A DNA stretch of 5,898 nucleotides from CAYXVU01 sp964468725 (GTDB lineage Bacteria > Acidobacteriota > Blastocatellia > UBA7656), in NCBI GenBank assembly GCA_964468725.1, contig CAYXVU010000316.1, positions 1 through 5,898 on the forward strand, given 5' to 3'. The position numbers and the translations under genes are program-made. The notes under the pieces were generated by a model. It made no database searches. It worked only from the letters and a program-made list of their open reading frames with translations, and was not told the DNA's origin. Positions 1 to 5,136 of this stretch are shown one piece after another; position 1 is the first letter of the stretch; each line of letters begins with the position of its first letter.

Positions 1-1
1 C

Positions 2-43
2 TATACGCCGCGCCGGTTGCCGGAGAAGAAACCGAAGCAGTAA
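2..43 (+). CDS. Possible C-terminal end of an upstream gene (partial)
   Basis: One forward frame (codons starting at position 2) encodes a basic tail, YTPRRLPEKKPKQ, and stops at TAA 41-43, just where the intergenic inverted repeat begins. Basic lysine- and proline-rich tails are common at bacterial protein ends, and the stop position is what an upstream gene would show. Thirteen codons cannot identify a protein, and the other two forward frames are also open here and run into the repeat. No function can be proposed. The call rests only on stop placement. Confidence 0.2.
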   Translation, partial: YTPRRLPEKKPKQ

Positions 44-51
44 GGGAGGAA

Positions 52-87
52 GGAATTCAGGGAATTCAGGGAATTCGAGGAATTCAG
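52..87 (+). repeat. Tandem 9-base repeat, left arm (four units)
   Basis: Four consecutive 9-base units read GGAATTCAG, GGAATTCAG, GGAATTCGA, GGAATTCAG (52-60, 61-69, 70-78, 79-87). Only the third unit differs, in its last two bases. They form the left arm of the larger inverted repeat. Short direct repeats of this kind can change copy number by slippage. Confidence 0.85.
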
Positions 88-97
88 AATGAATCGG

Positions 98-131
98 GAT
101 GCGGCGAAAGGCGTACTCGCCGAGCCGCATC
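98..131. repeat. GC-rich hairpin in the loop of the inverted repeat
   Basis: GATGCGGC (98-105) is perfectly complementary to GCCGCATC (124-131). Inside it, GGCG (110-113) can pair with CGCC (118-121) around a TACT loop. This nested stem sits centrally between the two GAATTC-rich arms, so the whole 34-182 segment can fold as one long structured stem in RNA, or as a cruciform in DNA. Confidence 0.65.
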
Positions 132-139
132 ATTTCCCC

Positions 140-172
140 TTCTGAATTCTTGAATTCTGAATTCTTGAATTC
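140..172 (+). repeat. Tandem 15-base repeat, right arm (two units plus three bases)
   Basis: TTCTGAATTCTTGAA occurs twice without mismatch at 140-154 and 155-169, followed by TTC, the start of a third unit. It is the complementary arm of the inverted repeat but has a different period from the left arm (15 against 9 bases), so the two arms match only with small bulges. Confidence 0.85.
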
Positions 173-219
173 CTTCTGCTTCCCCTTTTCCCCCTGAACC
201 TTCGACCCTTAACCGGCAA

Positions 220-249
220 CTGACGCACCCGCGTGCTGTCGTGTACAAT
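220..249 (+). promoter_or_regulatory. Candidate sigma-70-type promoter for tsaD
   Basis: CTGACG (220-225, four of six matches to TTGACA) lies 18 bases before TACAAT (244-249, five of six matches to TATAAT). Transcription would begin near 256, only about three bases before the tsaD ATG at 259, implying a leaderless or almost leaderless message. That agrees with the lack of a good Shine-Dalgarno sequence there (only GGGA around 253-256). The call is by consensus match alone. Confidence 0.45.
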
Positions 250-258
250 GACGGGACG

Positions 259-1332
259 ATGTTGGTACTCGGCATTGAAAGCTCTTGTGATGAGACGGCA
301 GCGGCGGTGATCGAAGAGGGTCGCGTTATTCGTTCCAATGTCATCGCTTCGCAATCCCTGACGCACGCGCCATTCGGCGGAGTTGTGCCCGAATTGGCTT
401 CACGCGAACATCTCAACAGCATCACACAAGTCGTCGAATCGGCGCTCGAACAGGCGCAGGTTTCGCTAGCCGATTTGCAAGGCATTGCGGTCACGAAAGG
501 GCCGGGTTTGATCGGCTCGTTGTTGGTCGGGATGAGCTTTGCCAAATCGTTGTCGCTGGCGACGGGGTTGCCGCTAGTCGGTGTCAATCATATCGAAGGC
601 CATATCTACTCCGTCGCCTTCGAGCATCCGCCGGTTGACTACCCGGCTCTCGCGCTCGTTGTGTCAGGCGGGCATACCTCTCTCTTTTTCATTCCCGAAG
701 AAGGGCAATACGCGACGCTCGGACGCACGCGCGACGATGCGGCGGGCGAAGCTTATGACAAGGTGGCGAAGCTGTTGGGACTCGGCTATCCCGGCGGCCC
801 CATCATTGATCGGTTGGCGCAATCGGGCGAGGCTCGCGCTGCTGAGATGGTCTTCACCTTGCCGCGCATGGACTCATATCATTTGGATTTTAGCTTCAGC
901 GGGCTGAAGACCGCCGTCTTGCGTTTTGTGAGAGAGCAGAAGATTGCGCCGCTTGCAGCCGATGACGAGCCGACGCAAGTGATACGAGATTTAGCCGCCA
1001 GTTTTCAAGACAAAGTAGTGCGCTCGCTGGTGTCGCGTGTCAAGAAAGCGGTTGAGCGACATCGCCCGCGCACTCTGATTCTGGCAGGCGGCGTGGCCTG
1101 CAACAGCGCGCTTCGGGCGCGGATGAAAGCCGAAGATTTCGGCGCGCCGGTTTTTTATCCAACTCCGATTCTGACGACCGACAACGCGGCAATGATTGCG
1201 GCGGCAGGCTACGGAAAACTGGCGCGCGGCGAAGATCACGGGCTTGAATTCGGTGCGGAGTCGTCTATGAAATTGGATACCTTCGTCGCCGCAGGCTATG
1301 AGGCTCCGCAGAAGGCGAGATATAAAATCTGA
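259..1332 (+). CDS. tsaD: tRNA N6-adenosine threonylcarbamoyltransferase TsaD
   Basis: TsaD transfers the threonylcarbamoyl group from threonylcarbamoyl-AMP to A37 of ANN-decoding tRNAs, giving t6A, in a cytoplasmic complex with TsaB and TsaE. Neither partner is in the window. The 357-residue product has the full ASKHA-fold signature: LGIESSCDET at 4-13, GVVPELASREH at 41-51, the metal-binding NHIEGH at 110-115 (H111 and H115), VSGGHTSL at 135-142, FSFSGLKTAV at 211-220, LAGGVACNSALR at 275-286, and D308 in TTDNAAMIAAAGY as the third metal ligand. Length fits the family (E. coli about 337 residues). ATG 259 is chosen because the conserved N-terminus (MLVLGIESSCDET) starts there; a GTG at 241 would add six unsupported residues and overlaps the candidate -10 box. 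It is probably the first gene of an operon, with ribD 21 bases downstream. Confidence 0.97.
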   Translation: MLVLGIESSCDETAAAVIEEGRVIRSNVIASQSLTHAPFGGVVPELASREHLNSITQVVESALEQAQVSLADLQGIAVTKGPGLIGSLLVGMSFAKSLSLATGLPLVGVNHIEGHIYSVAFEHPPVDYPALALVVSGGHTSLFFIPEEGQYATLGRTRDDAAGEAYDKVAKLLGLGYPGGPIIDRLAQSGEARAAEMVFTLPRMDSYHLDFSFSGLKTAVLRFVREQKIAPLAADDEPTQVIRDLAASFQDKVVRSLVSRVKKAVERHRPRTLILAGGVACNSALRARMKAEDFGAPVFYPTPILTTDNAAMIAAAGYGKLARGEDHGLEFGAESSMKLDTFVAAGYEAPQKARYKI

Positions 1333-1337
1333 AGGAG
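1332..1337 (+). promoter_or_regulatory. Distant Shine-Dalgarno candidate for ribD
   Basis: AAGGAG overlaps the last base of the tsaD stop codon and is the strongest Shine-Dalgarno-like sequence before ribD. It is 16 bases from the ATG at 1354, longer than usual. An in-frame TAG at 1348-1350 prevents any start further upstream, so either this long spacing is used or initiation relies on the G-rich stretch at 1342-1347 and coupling to tsaD termination. Confidence 0.35.
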
Positions 1338-1353
1338 TGATGGGTGGTAGCCA

Positions 1354-1632
1354 ATGGATGATGAGTCGTACATGCAGAGAGCGTTGGAACTGGCGCGGCG
1401 CGGCGCGGGATTGGTCAGCCCAAATCCGATGGTCGGCGCAGTCATCGTCAAAGAGGGCGAGGTCATCGGTGAAGGCTATCACCGCTATGATTGGGTCGCC
1501 CATGCGGAAGTTGTTGCGCTTGCAAATGCCGGTGAACGGGCGCGCGGGGCAACGCTGTATTGCACGCTTGAGCCTTGCTGCCATCACGGTCGCACGACTC
1601 CGTGTACGGATGCCGTGATTGCCGCAGGGATT
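1354..1632 (+). CDS. ribD: Riboflavin biosynthesis protein RibD, deaminase domain (3' part lost in gap)
   Basis: RibD normally has an N-terminal deaminase and a C-terminal reductase that act in succession in riboflavin synthesis, converting the diaminopyrimidine made from GTP to 5-amino-6-(ribitylamino)uracil 5'-phosphate. The 93 visible residues are the zinc-dependent cytidine-deaminase-like domain. SPNPMVGAVIV is at 22-32, and the zinc and catalytic motif HAE is at 50-52. PCCHHGRTTPC at 74-84 supplies the zinc cysteines C75 and C84. The start MDDESYMQRALELA aligns with the E. coli start as I recall it, and an in-frame stop sits just upstream. The sequence then enters a 100-N gap. Whether the reductase domain follows cannot be seen, and a monofunctional deaminase is not excluded. 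By family length, about 270 residues are missing if it is bifunctional. Confidence 0.93.
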
Positions 1633-1732
1633 NNNNNNNNNNNNNNNNNNNNNNNNNNNNNNNNNNNNNNNNNNNNNNNNNNNNNNNNNNNNNNNNNNNN
1701 NNNNNNNNNNNNNNNNNNNNNNNNNNNNNNNN
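1633..1732. other. Assembly gap of exactly 100 Ns
   Basis: One hundred consecutive Ns interrupt ribD and the start of rsmA. A round 100 is the usual placeholder for a scaffold gap of unknown length. A complete bifunctional ribD plus the rsmA start would need roughly 800-900 bases, so the true gap is almost certainly longer if the join is correct. Any reading frame crossing the Ns is artificial. Confidence 0.97.
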
Positions 1733-1733
1733 C

Positions 1734-2570
1734 ATCCCGCCGCGAAAACATCTGGGGCAGAACTTTCTTACCGACGAACGCGTCATCCGTCGCATTATTG
1801 AATCCGTTGACCTGCGACCTCAAGATGTGGTTATCGAAATCGGTCCCGGTTTGGGCGCGCTCACGCGCCACTTGGTTGTCACAAATCCGGTCTTCGCCAT
1901 CGAAGTAGACCACCGCTTGGTCGAAGAGTTACGGCAATCTCTCCCATCGGATCGTCTCAAAATCATCGCGGCTGATGCGCTCACGCTTGACTGGCAAGCT
2001 TTGCTTGATGAAGCTGTCGCTTTTTACAAAGAGCAATGCGGTCATGCGGAAACGTTGCGCCTGCGTGTCGTAGCCAATCTGCCTTATTACATCTCTACGC
2101 CGATTATGGAGAGGCTCCTCGCCGTCGGTGCGCGGCTGTTCGATCTGACGTTGATGTTGCAAAAAGAGGTGGTCGAGCGTATCACGGCAAAACCCGGCGG
2201 CAAAGAGTACGGCTACCTGTCTGTGCTTGTGCAACTCCACGCAGAAGCGAAGCAACGATTCGAAGTGCCGCCTTCGGCTTTTCGACCTGCGCCGAAAGTG
2301 CGCTCGGCCATCGTGCAGCTCCGCCCGCGCCCCCAACTTGCCGTCAAGGTTAGCGATGCCGCACGGTTTATGAAATTGGTCAGCATCAGTTTTGCGCAAC
2401 GCCGCAAAACGATAGCCAATAACCTGAAGGCTGTTGCGCGCTTGCTGCCTGAAGGAAAAAATATCGAGGCGACTTTGCAAAGCATTGGCATTGACCCCAA
2501 ACGCCGCGCCGAAACATTATCGCTTGATGAATTCGCGGCGCTCTTTGGCGCTCTGTTTGATACGAAATAG
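1734..2570 (+). CDS. rsmA: 16S rRNA (A1518/A1519) dimethyltransferase RsmA/KsgA (5' end lost in gap)
   Basis: RsmA uses SAM to dimethylate the two adjacent adenosines in helix 45 of 16S rRNA during late 30S assembly; loss of the enzyme gives kasugamycin resistance. The 278 visible residues begin at the conserved KHLGQNFL block (5-12), so probably only 10-20 N-terminal residues are missing. The SAM-binding VIEIGPGLGALT is at 33-44, the acidic ribose-binding IEVD at 56-59, the catalytic NLPYYISTP at 115-123, LQKEVVERI at 142-150, the substrate loop VPPSAFRPAPKVRSAIV at 178-194, and FAQRRKTIANNL at 220-231. GIDPKRRAETLSLDEF at 252-267 is the family C-terminus. The stretch between the SAM site and NLPY (about 86-111) looks some ten residues longer than in E. 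coli. Its start codon and ribosome site lie in the gap. Confidence 0.96.
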   Translation: MPPRKHLGQNFLTDERVIRRIIESVDLRPQDVVIEIGPGLGALTRHLVVTNPVFAIEVDHRLVEELRQSLPSDRLKIIAADALTLDWQALLDEAVAFYKEQCGHAETLRLRVVANLPYYISTPIMERLLAVGARLFDLTLMLQKEVVERITAKPGGKEYGYLSVLVQLHAEAKQRFEVPPSAFRPAPKVRSAIVQLRPRPQLAVKVSDAARFMKLVSISFAQRRKTIANNLKAVARLLPEGKNIEATLQSIGIDPKRRAETLSLDEFAALFGALFDTK

Positions 2571-2592
2571 TTCGTGCGTTTGTCGGCGCGCT

Positions 2593-2601
2593 TGCTATAC
2601 T
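2593..2601 (+). promoter_or_regulatory. Candidate extended -10 promoter before RNase J
   Basis: TGCTATACT matches the extended -10 element TGnTATAAT at all but one position (TATACT at 2596-2601). No good -35 box sits 16-19 bases upstream; TTCGTG at 2571-2576 is poor, but extended -10 promoters need less. Transcription would start near 2608, giving a leader of about 67 bases for the RNase J and phosphoesterase genes and allowing expression independent of the tsaD-rsmA transcript. Confidence 0.4.
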
Positions 2602-2625
2602 GCCACTTGCTTGCGCGGCACAGCA

Positions 2626-2639
2626 TGCCGCCGACGGCA
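2626..2639 (+). other. Small stem-loop in the RNase J leader
   Basis: TGCCG (2626-2630) can pair with CGGCA (2635-2639) around a four-base CCGA loop. It lies about 35 bases before the RNase J start and downstream of the candidate -10 box, so it would be in the transcript. A five-pair stem is easily found by chance in GC-rich DNA; a regulatory role is speculation. Confidence 0.2.
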
Positions 2640-2664
2640 ATCGAAGGACGCTGGCCAATCCTTC

Positions 2665-2669
2665 AGAGG
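2665..2669 (+). promoter_or_regulatory. Shine-Dalgarno supporting the GTG start of RNase J
   Basis: AGAGG ends five bases before the GTG at 2675, which is good spacing. I read no ATG, GTG or TTG in the same frame over roughly the 80 bases upstream, and protein similarity begins directly after this GTG (EKLEIIPLGGIG). Together these settle the non-ATG start. Confidence 0.6.
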
Positions 2670-2674
2670 CATTT

Positions 2675-4336
2675 GTGGAAGCAGAAAAACTTGAAATCAT
2701 CCCGCTCGGTGGCATCGGTCATTTCGGCATGAATATGATGGTGATGCGTTGCGGTGGCGACGCCATCATCATTGACGCCGGGATGGGATTTCCTGAAGAA
2801 GACCTATTCGGTGTAGACATTGTCGTACCGGACTTCACGGTCATTGATGAATACCGCGATGAAATCTCCGCCATCATCTTAACGCACGGCCACGAAGACC
2901 ATATCGGCGCTGTGCCTTTCGTGTTGCGCGAAGTCAATGTACCGATCTTCGGCACTCATTTCACGCTCGGACTGCTCGAAAATAAGTTGCAAGAGCATGG
3001 ATTGCTTAACGAGACGATGGTGCACGCCGTCGAACCGCGCGAGAAGATCAAAACGAAAAGTTTCGAGATCGAATGGATTCACGTTTCGCACAGTCTGACC
3101 TCTTGTACAGCCGTCGCCATCACCACGCCGGTCGGCGTCGTGATCCATTCGGGCGATTTCAAAATTGACGACACCCCGGTTCTCGGTGACCCGACCGATT
3201 TGGCACGCCTCACTGAGTTAGGCGATGACGGAGTGTTGGCGTTATTGGCCGACTCTACCAACGCTGAACGACCCGGACGCACGCTCTCCGAACGGAGCAT
3301 CGAACCGGCTTTCGAGAAGATTTTTGATGAAACGGATAGTCGTATCATTGTCAGTTGCTTCACCACTTCGCTCCATCGCCTGCAAATTGTCTTCGATCTG
3401 GCTCACGAATTCGAGCGGAATGTTGCCTTGCTTGGCCGCAGCATGATTCGCAATGTCGAAACCGCTGAAAGCTATCGCCAACTCGATATTCCCGACAATT
3501 TGTTAGTCAGCCCGACGCAAGCGCGACAGATGGACGACGATCAGTTGGTGTTGTTGGTCAGTGGATGTCAAGGCGAACCGATGTCCGCAATGGCGCGCCT
3601 GGCGACCGATCAACATAAAAACTTCGCCGTAGAAGAAGGTGACTTGGTCGTTCTGTCGGCGCGTAACATCCCGGGCAATGAACGACAAATTTCGCGACTC
3701 ATCTCGCACTGCTACAAGCGGGGCGCGCGGGTGATTGATAGTTCGATGGCGCGCATTCATTGCTCGGGGCATGGCAGTCAGGAGGATTTGAAAATTCTGA
3801 TCGAAGCTGTGCGCCCGAAATTTCTCGTCCCCATTCATGGCGAGCACCGACAGTTATATCGTCACAAGGAGTGGGCATCTTCGCTCGGCATCGTTGAAGC
3901 GCGTAACGTCATCATCATTGAAAACGGCGACGTGTTGGAACTGGATGAGGCGAGCGCGCAAATCACAGCGAAAGAACCGGTCGGGCGTACTTTCATTGAT
4001 GGCACGATGGAAGAGGTCGAAGACTTCGTCGTGCGCGACCGCAAACATCTCTCCTATGACGGGGTGTTGGTTCCCATTGTCGCCATCAACCCGTCATCGG
4101 GCGAATTGGAAACCGAGCCGGAAGTGGTCACGCGCGGCTTCATTCATGAAGATGACCCCGATGGGTTGCTCAACGAAATCAAAGTATTGGTCGAACAGAC
4201 CGTCGGTACGGCGAGTCACGAAGAACGCATTGATTACGCCGTGATGAAAGAGAAGATTCGGGTCGCGCTGAAACGATTTATTCAAAAAAAGATCGGTCGC
4301 CGTCCGGTGATTATTCCCGTCGTGCTAGAGGTGTGA
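2675..4336 (+). CDS. rnj: Ribonuclease J (metallo-beta-lactamase / beta-CASP RNase)
   Basis: RNase J is a zinc-dependent 5'-3' exonuclease and endonuclease for mRNA turnover and rRNA maturation, found in many bacteria. The 553-residue product has the usual three-part build. The metallo-beta-lactamase core has HGHEDH at 71-76, H139 and D161 (HSGDFK). A beta-CASP insertion begins near ADSTNAERPGRTLSE (192-206), with GRSM at 254-257, GCQGEP at 297-302 and NIPGNERQ at 331-338. The core resumes with HCSGHGSQEDLK (362-373) and VPIHGEH (385-391), supplying H366 and H388. A C-terminal domain (about 450-553) ends in RRPVIIPVVLEV. All metal ligands are present. Two usually conserved spots are changed: HSLTS at 139-143 where I recall HSIPD, and FTTSLHRLQ at 229-237 where FASNxxRxQ is typical. 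The start is GTG. The next gene overlaps its stop by four bases. Confidence 0.96.
   Translation: MEAEKLEIIPLGGIGHFGMNMMVMRCGGDAIIIDAGMGFPEEDLFGVDIVVPDFTVIDEYRDEISAIILTHGHEDHIGAVPFVLREVNVPIFGTHFTLGLLENKLQEHGLLNETMVHAVEPREKIKTKSFEIEWIHVSHSLTSCTAVAITTPVGVVIHSGDFKIDDTPVLGDPTDLARLTELGDDGVLALLADSTNAERPGRTLSERSIEPAFEKIFDETDSRIIVSCFTTSLHRLQIVFDLAHEFERNVALLGRSMIRNVETAESYRQLDIPDNLLVSPTQARQMDDDQLVLLVSGCQGEPMSAMARLATDQHKNFAVEEGDLVVLSARNIPGNERQISRLISHCYKRGARVIDSSMARIHCSGHGSQEDLKILIEAVRPKFLVPIHGEHRQLYRHKEWASSLGIVEARNVIIIENGDVLELDEASAQITAKEPVGRTFIDGTMEEVEDFVVRDRKHLSYDGVLVPIVAINPSSGELETEPEVVTRGFIHEDDPDGLLNEIKVLVEQTVGTASHEERIDYAVMKEKIRVALKRFIQKKIGRRPVIIPVVLEV
4327..4331 (+). promoter_or_regulatory. Shine-Dalgarno candidate affecting the phosphoesterase start choice
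   Basis: AGAGG lies in the last codons of RNase J. It is only one base before the GTG at 4333 but seven bases before an in-frame TTG at 4339. By spacing alone TTG 4339 would be the better start; GTG 4333 would be explained by stop-start coupling. The two products differ by two residues. Confidence 0.35.
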
Positions 4337-5136
4337 GGTTGAAACTATTGGGTAAGAGATGGCGAGTTGGCTGTCTGGTCGCCTTCGCGTTTTTCAGTCT
4401 CCTCGTTGCCTATTCCCTGTGGGTTGAACCTTACCGGATTGAAACAACAGAGCATCGCTTTACCTATCCGCTTGATATGCCGCTCAAAATCGCGCATCTA
4501 TCCGACCTGCATTCTTACGGGTTGGGTCGCCGCGAACAGAAGGTGTTGGAGATTCTCGAGGCGCAAAAACCCGACTTGATCTTGATTACCGGCGATAGCA
4601 TTCCACGCGGCGGGGATTATGAATTGGCCGCCGAAGTGTTATCGAAATTGCGCGCCCCGCTGGGCGTCTGGGCGGTTCGTGGCAATCACGAATGTTGGGC
4701 GGAGAAGAAAGACGAACGCGAATTTTGGGAGAAGCAAGGCGTGAAACTGCTCATCAACGAAAACGTTCGCGTGCGCGACGATGTGTGGTTGATTGGTTTG
4801 GATGATGCCTATGCGGGTGCGCCCAATCTGGAAAAAGCGATGCAGAACGTGCCTGAAGAGGCGCTGAAGATCGCTTTCTTTCACTCGCCGGACTATTTTG
4901 ACACAGCTTCGGAAGAAGCAGATTTGGTGTTAGCCGGTCACACGCACGGCGGGCAGATTCGCTTGCCGGTCTATGGGGCGCTCTGGTTGCCGCCACATTC
5001 AGGGGATTACGATCAAGGCTGGTTTGAGAAGAATGGCGCAGCCTTGTTTGTCAGTCGCGGCGTCGGCACCTCAGTTGTGGATGCTCGATTGCTGTGCCGA
5101 CCGGAAGTGGCGATCATCACTGTTGGTCAACGATAG
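4333..5136 (+). CDS. Membrane-anchored calcineurin-like metallophosphoesterase
   Basis: The product (267 residues) belongs to the calcineurin-like phosphoesterase superfamily, in the group resembling B. subtilis YkuE and E. coli YaeI. Binuclear metal-site motifs appear in order: DLH at 58-60, GDS at 87-89, GNHE at 117-120, H184 in FFHSPD, and GHTHGGQ at 202-208. Residues about 12-31 are hydrophobic after a basic start (RLKLLGKRWR), which suggests an N-terminal signal anchor with the enzyme domain outside the membrane. Relatives in this group are reported or thought to act on lipid-linked or surface phosphates; the substrate cannot be read here. The GTG start overlaps the RNase J stop as GTGA (4333-4336), so translational coupling is likely; TTG 4339 is an alternative. 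The last 66 bases are antisense to the convergent secernin-like gene. No intrinsic terminator is visible. Confidence 0.9.
   Translation: MRLKLLGKRWRVGCLVAFAFFSLLVAYSLWVEPYRIETTEHRFTYPLDMPLKIAHLSDLHSYGLGRREQKVLEILEAQKPDLILITGDSIPRGGDYELAAEVLSKLRAPLGVWAVRGNHECWAEKKDEREFWEKQGVKLLINENVRVRDDVWLIGLDDAYAGAPNLEKAMQNVPEEALKIAFFHSPDYFDTASEEADLVLAGHTHGGQIRLPVYGALWLPPHSGDYDQGWFEKNGAALFVSRGVGTSVVDARLLCRPEVAIITVGQR

Larger units (their letters stand above)
34..182. repeat. Long imperfect inverted repeat with GAATTC-rich arms
   Basis: The left arm (34-89) and right arm (140-182) are near-complementary. Perfect blocks pair 34-40 (GAAGCAG) with 176-182, 50-58 (AAGGAATTC) with 167-175, and 80-89 (GAATTCAGAA) with 140-149. 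The bases between these blocks pair with small bulges, and 41-49 is an extra left-side insert. Each arm carries four GAATTC copies: left at 53, 62, 71 and 80; right at 144, 152, 159 and 167. The loop holds a second GC-rich hairpin. No ORF with protein-like composition crosses it. It lies between a possible upstream stop and the tsaD promoter region, so it may act as a bidirectional terminator-like or processing structure, or be a dispersed intergenic repeat family. There is no T-run typical of an intrinsic terminator, and I see no clear target-site duplication. Confidence 0.8.

Noticed and set aside
34..182. Interpretation of the repeat as a CRISPR array
   Set aside because: The units are 9 and 15 bases, immediately adjacent with no spacers, and the arms are inverted. 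No cas genes are present.
84..587. Minus-strand open frame across the inverted repeat and the tsaD start
   Set aside because: It lies antisense to tsaD, includes the low-complexity GAATTC repeat (a repeated IQEFR peptide), and shows no protein family features.
1354..1908. Open frame joining the RibD deaminase to sequence after the N gap
   Set aside because: The frame after the Ns is not the RsmA frame and encodes nothing recognisable; the junction is an artefact of reading through a gap of unknown length.
2562..2575. Small hairpin ACGAA-ATAG-TTCGT over the rsmA stop as a terminator
   Set aside because: Only five mostly weak pairs and no proper T-run follow it (GTTTGTC only). It is not convincing as an intrinsic terminator.
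2625..2700. ATG at 2625 as a leader peptide or upstream start for RNase J
   Set aside because: It is not in the RNase J frame, has no Shine-Dalgarno, and the frame simply runs into the RNase J gene out of phase. The GTG at 2675 has a good ribosome site and family agreement.
3837..4244. Second long + strand frame inside RNase J
   Set aside because: It is an out-of-phase shadow of the strongly supported RNase J frame, with arginine- and serine-rich composition and no motifs.
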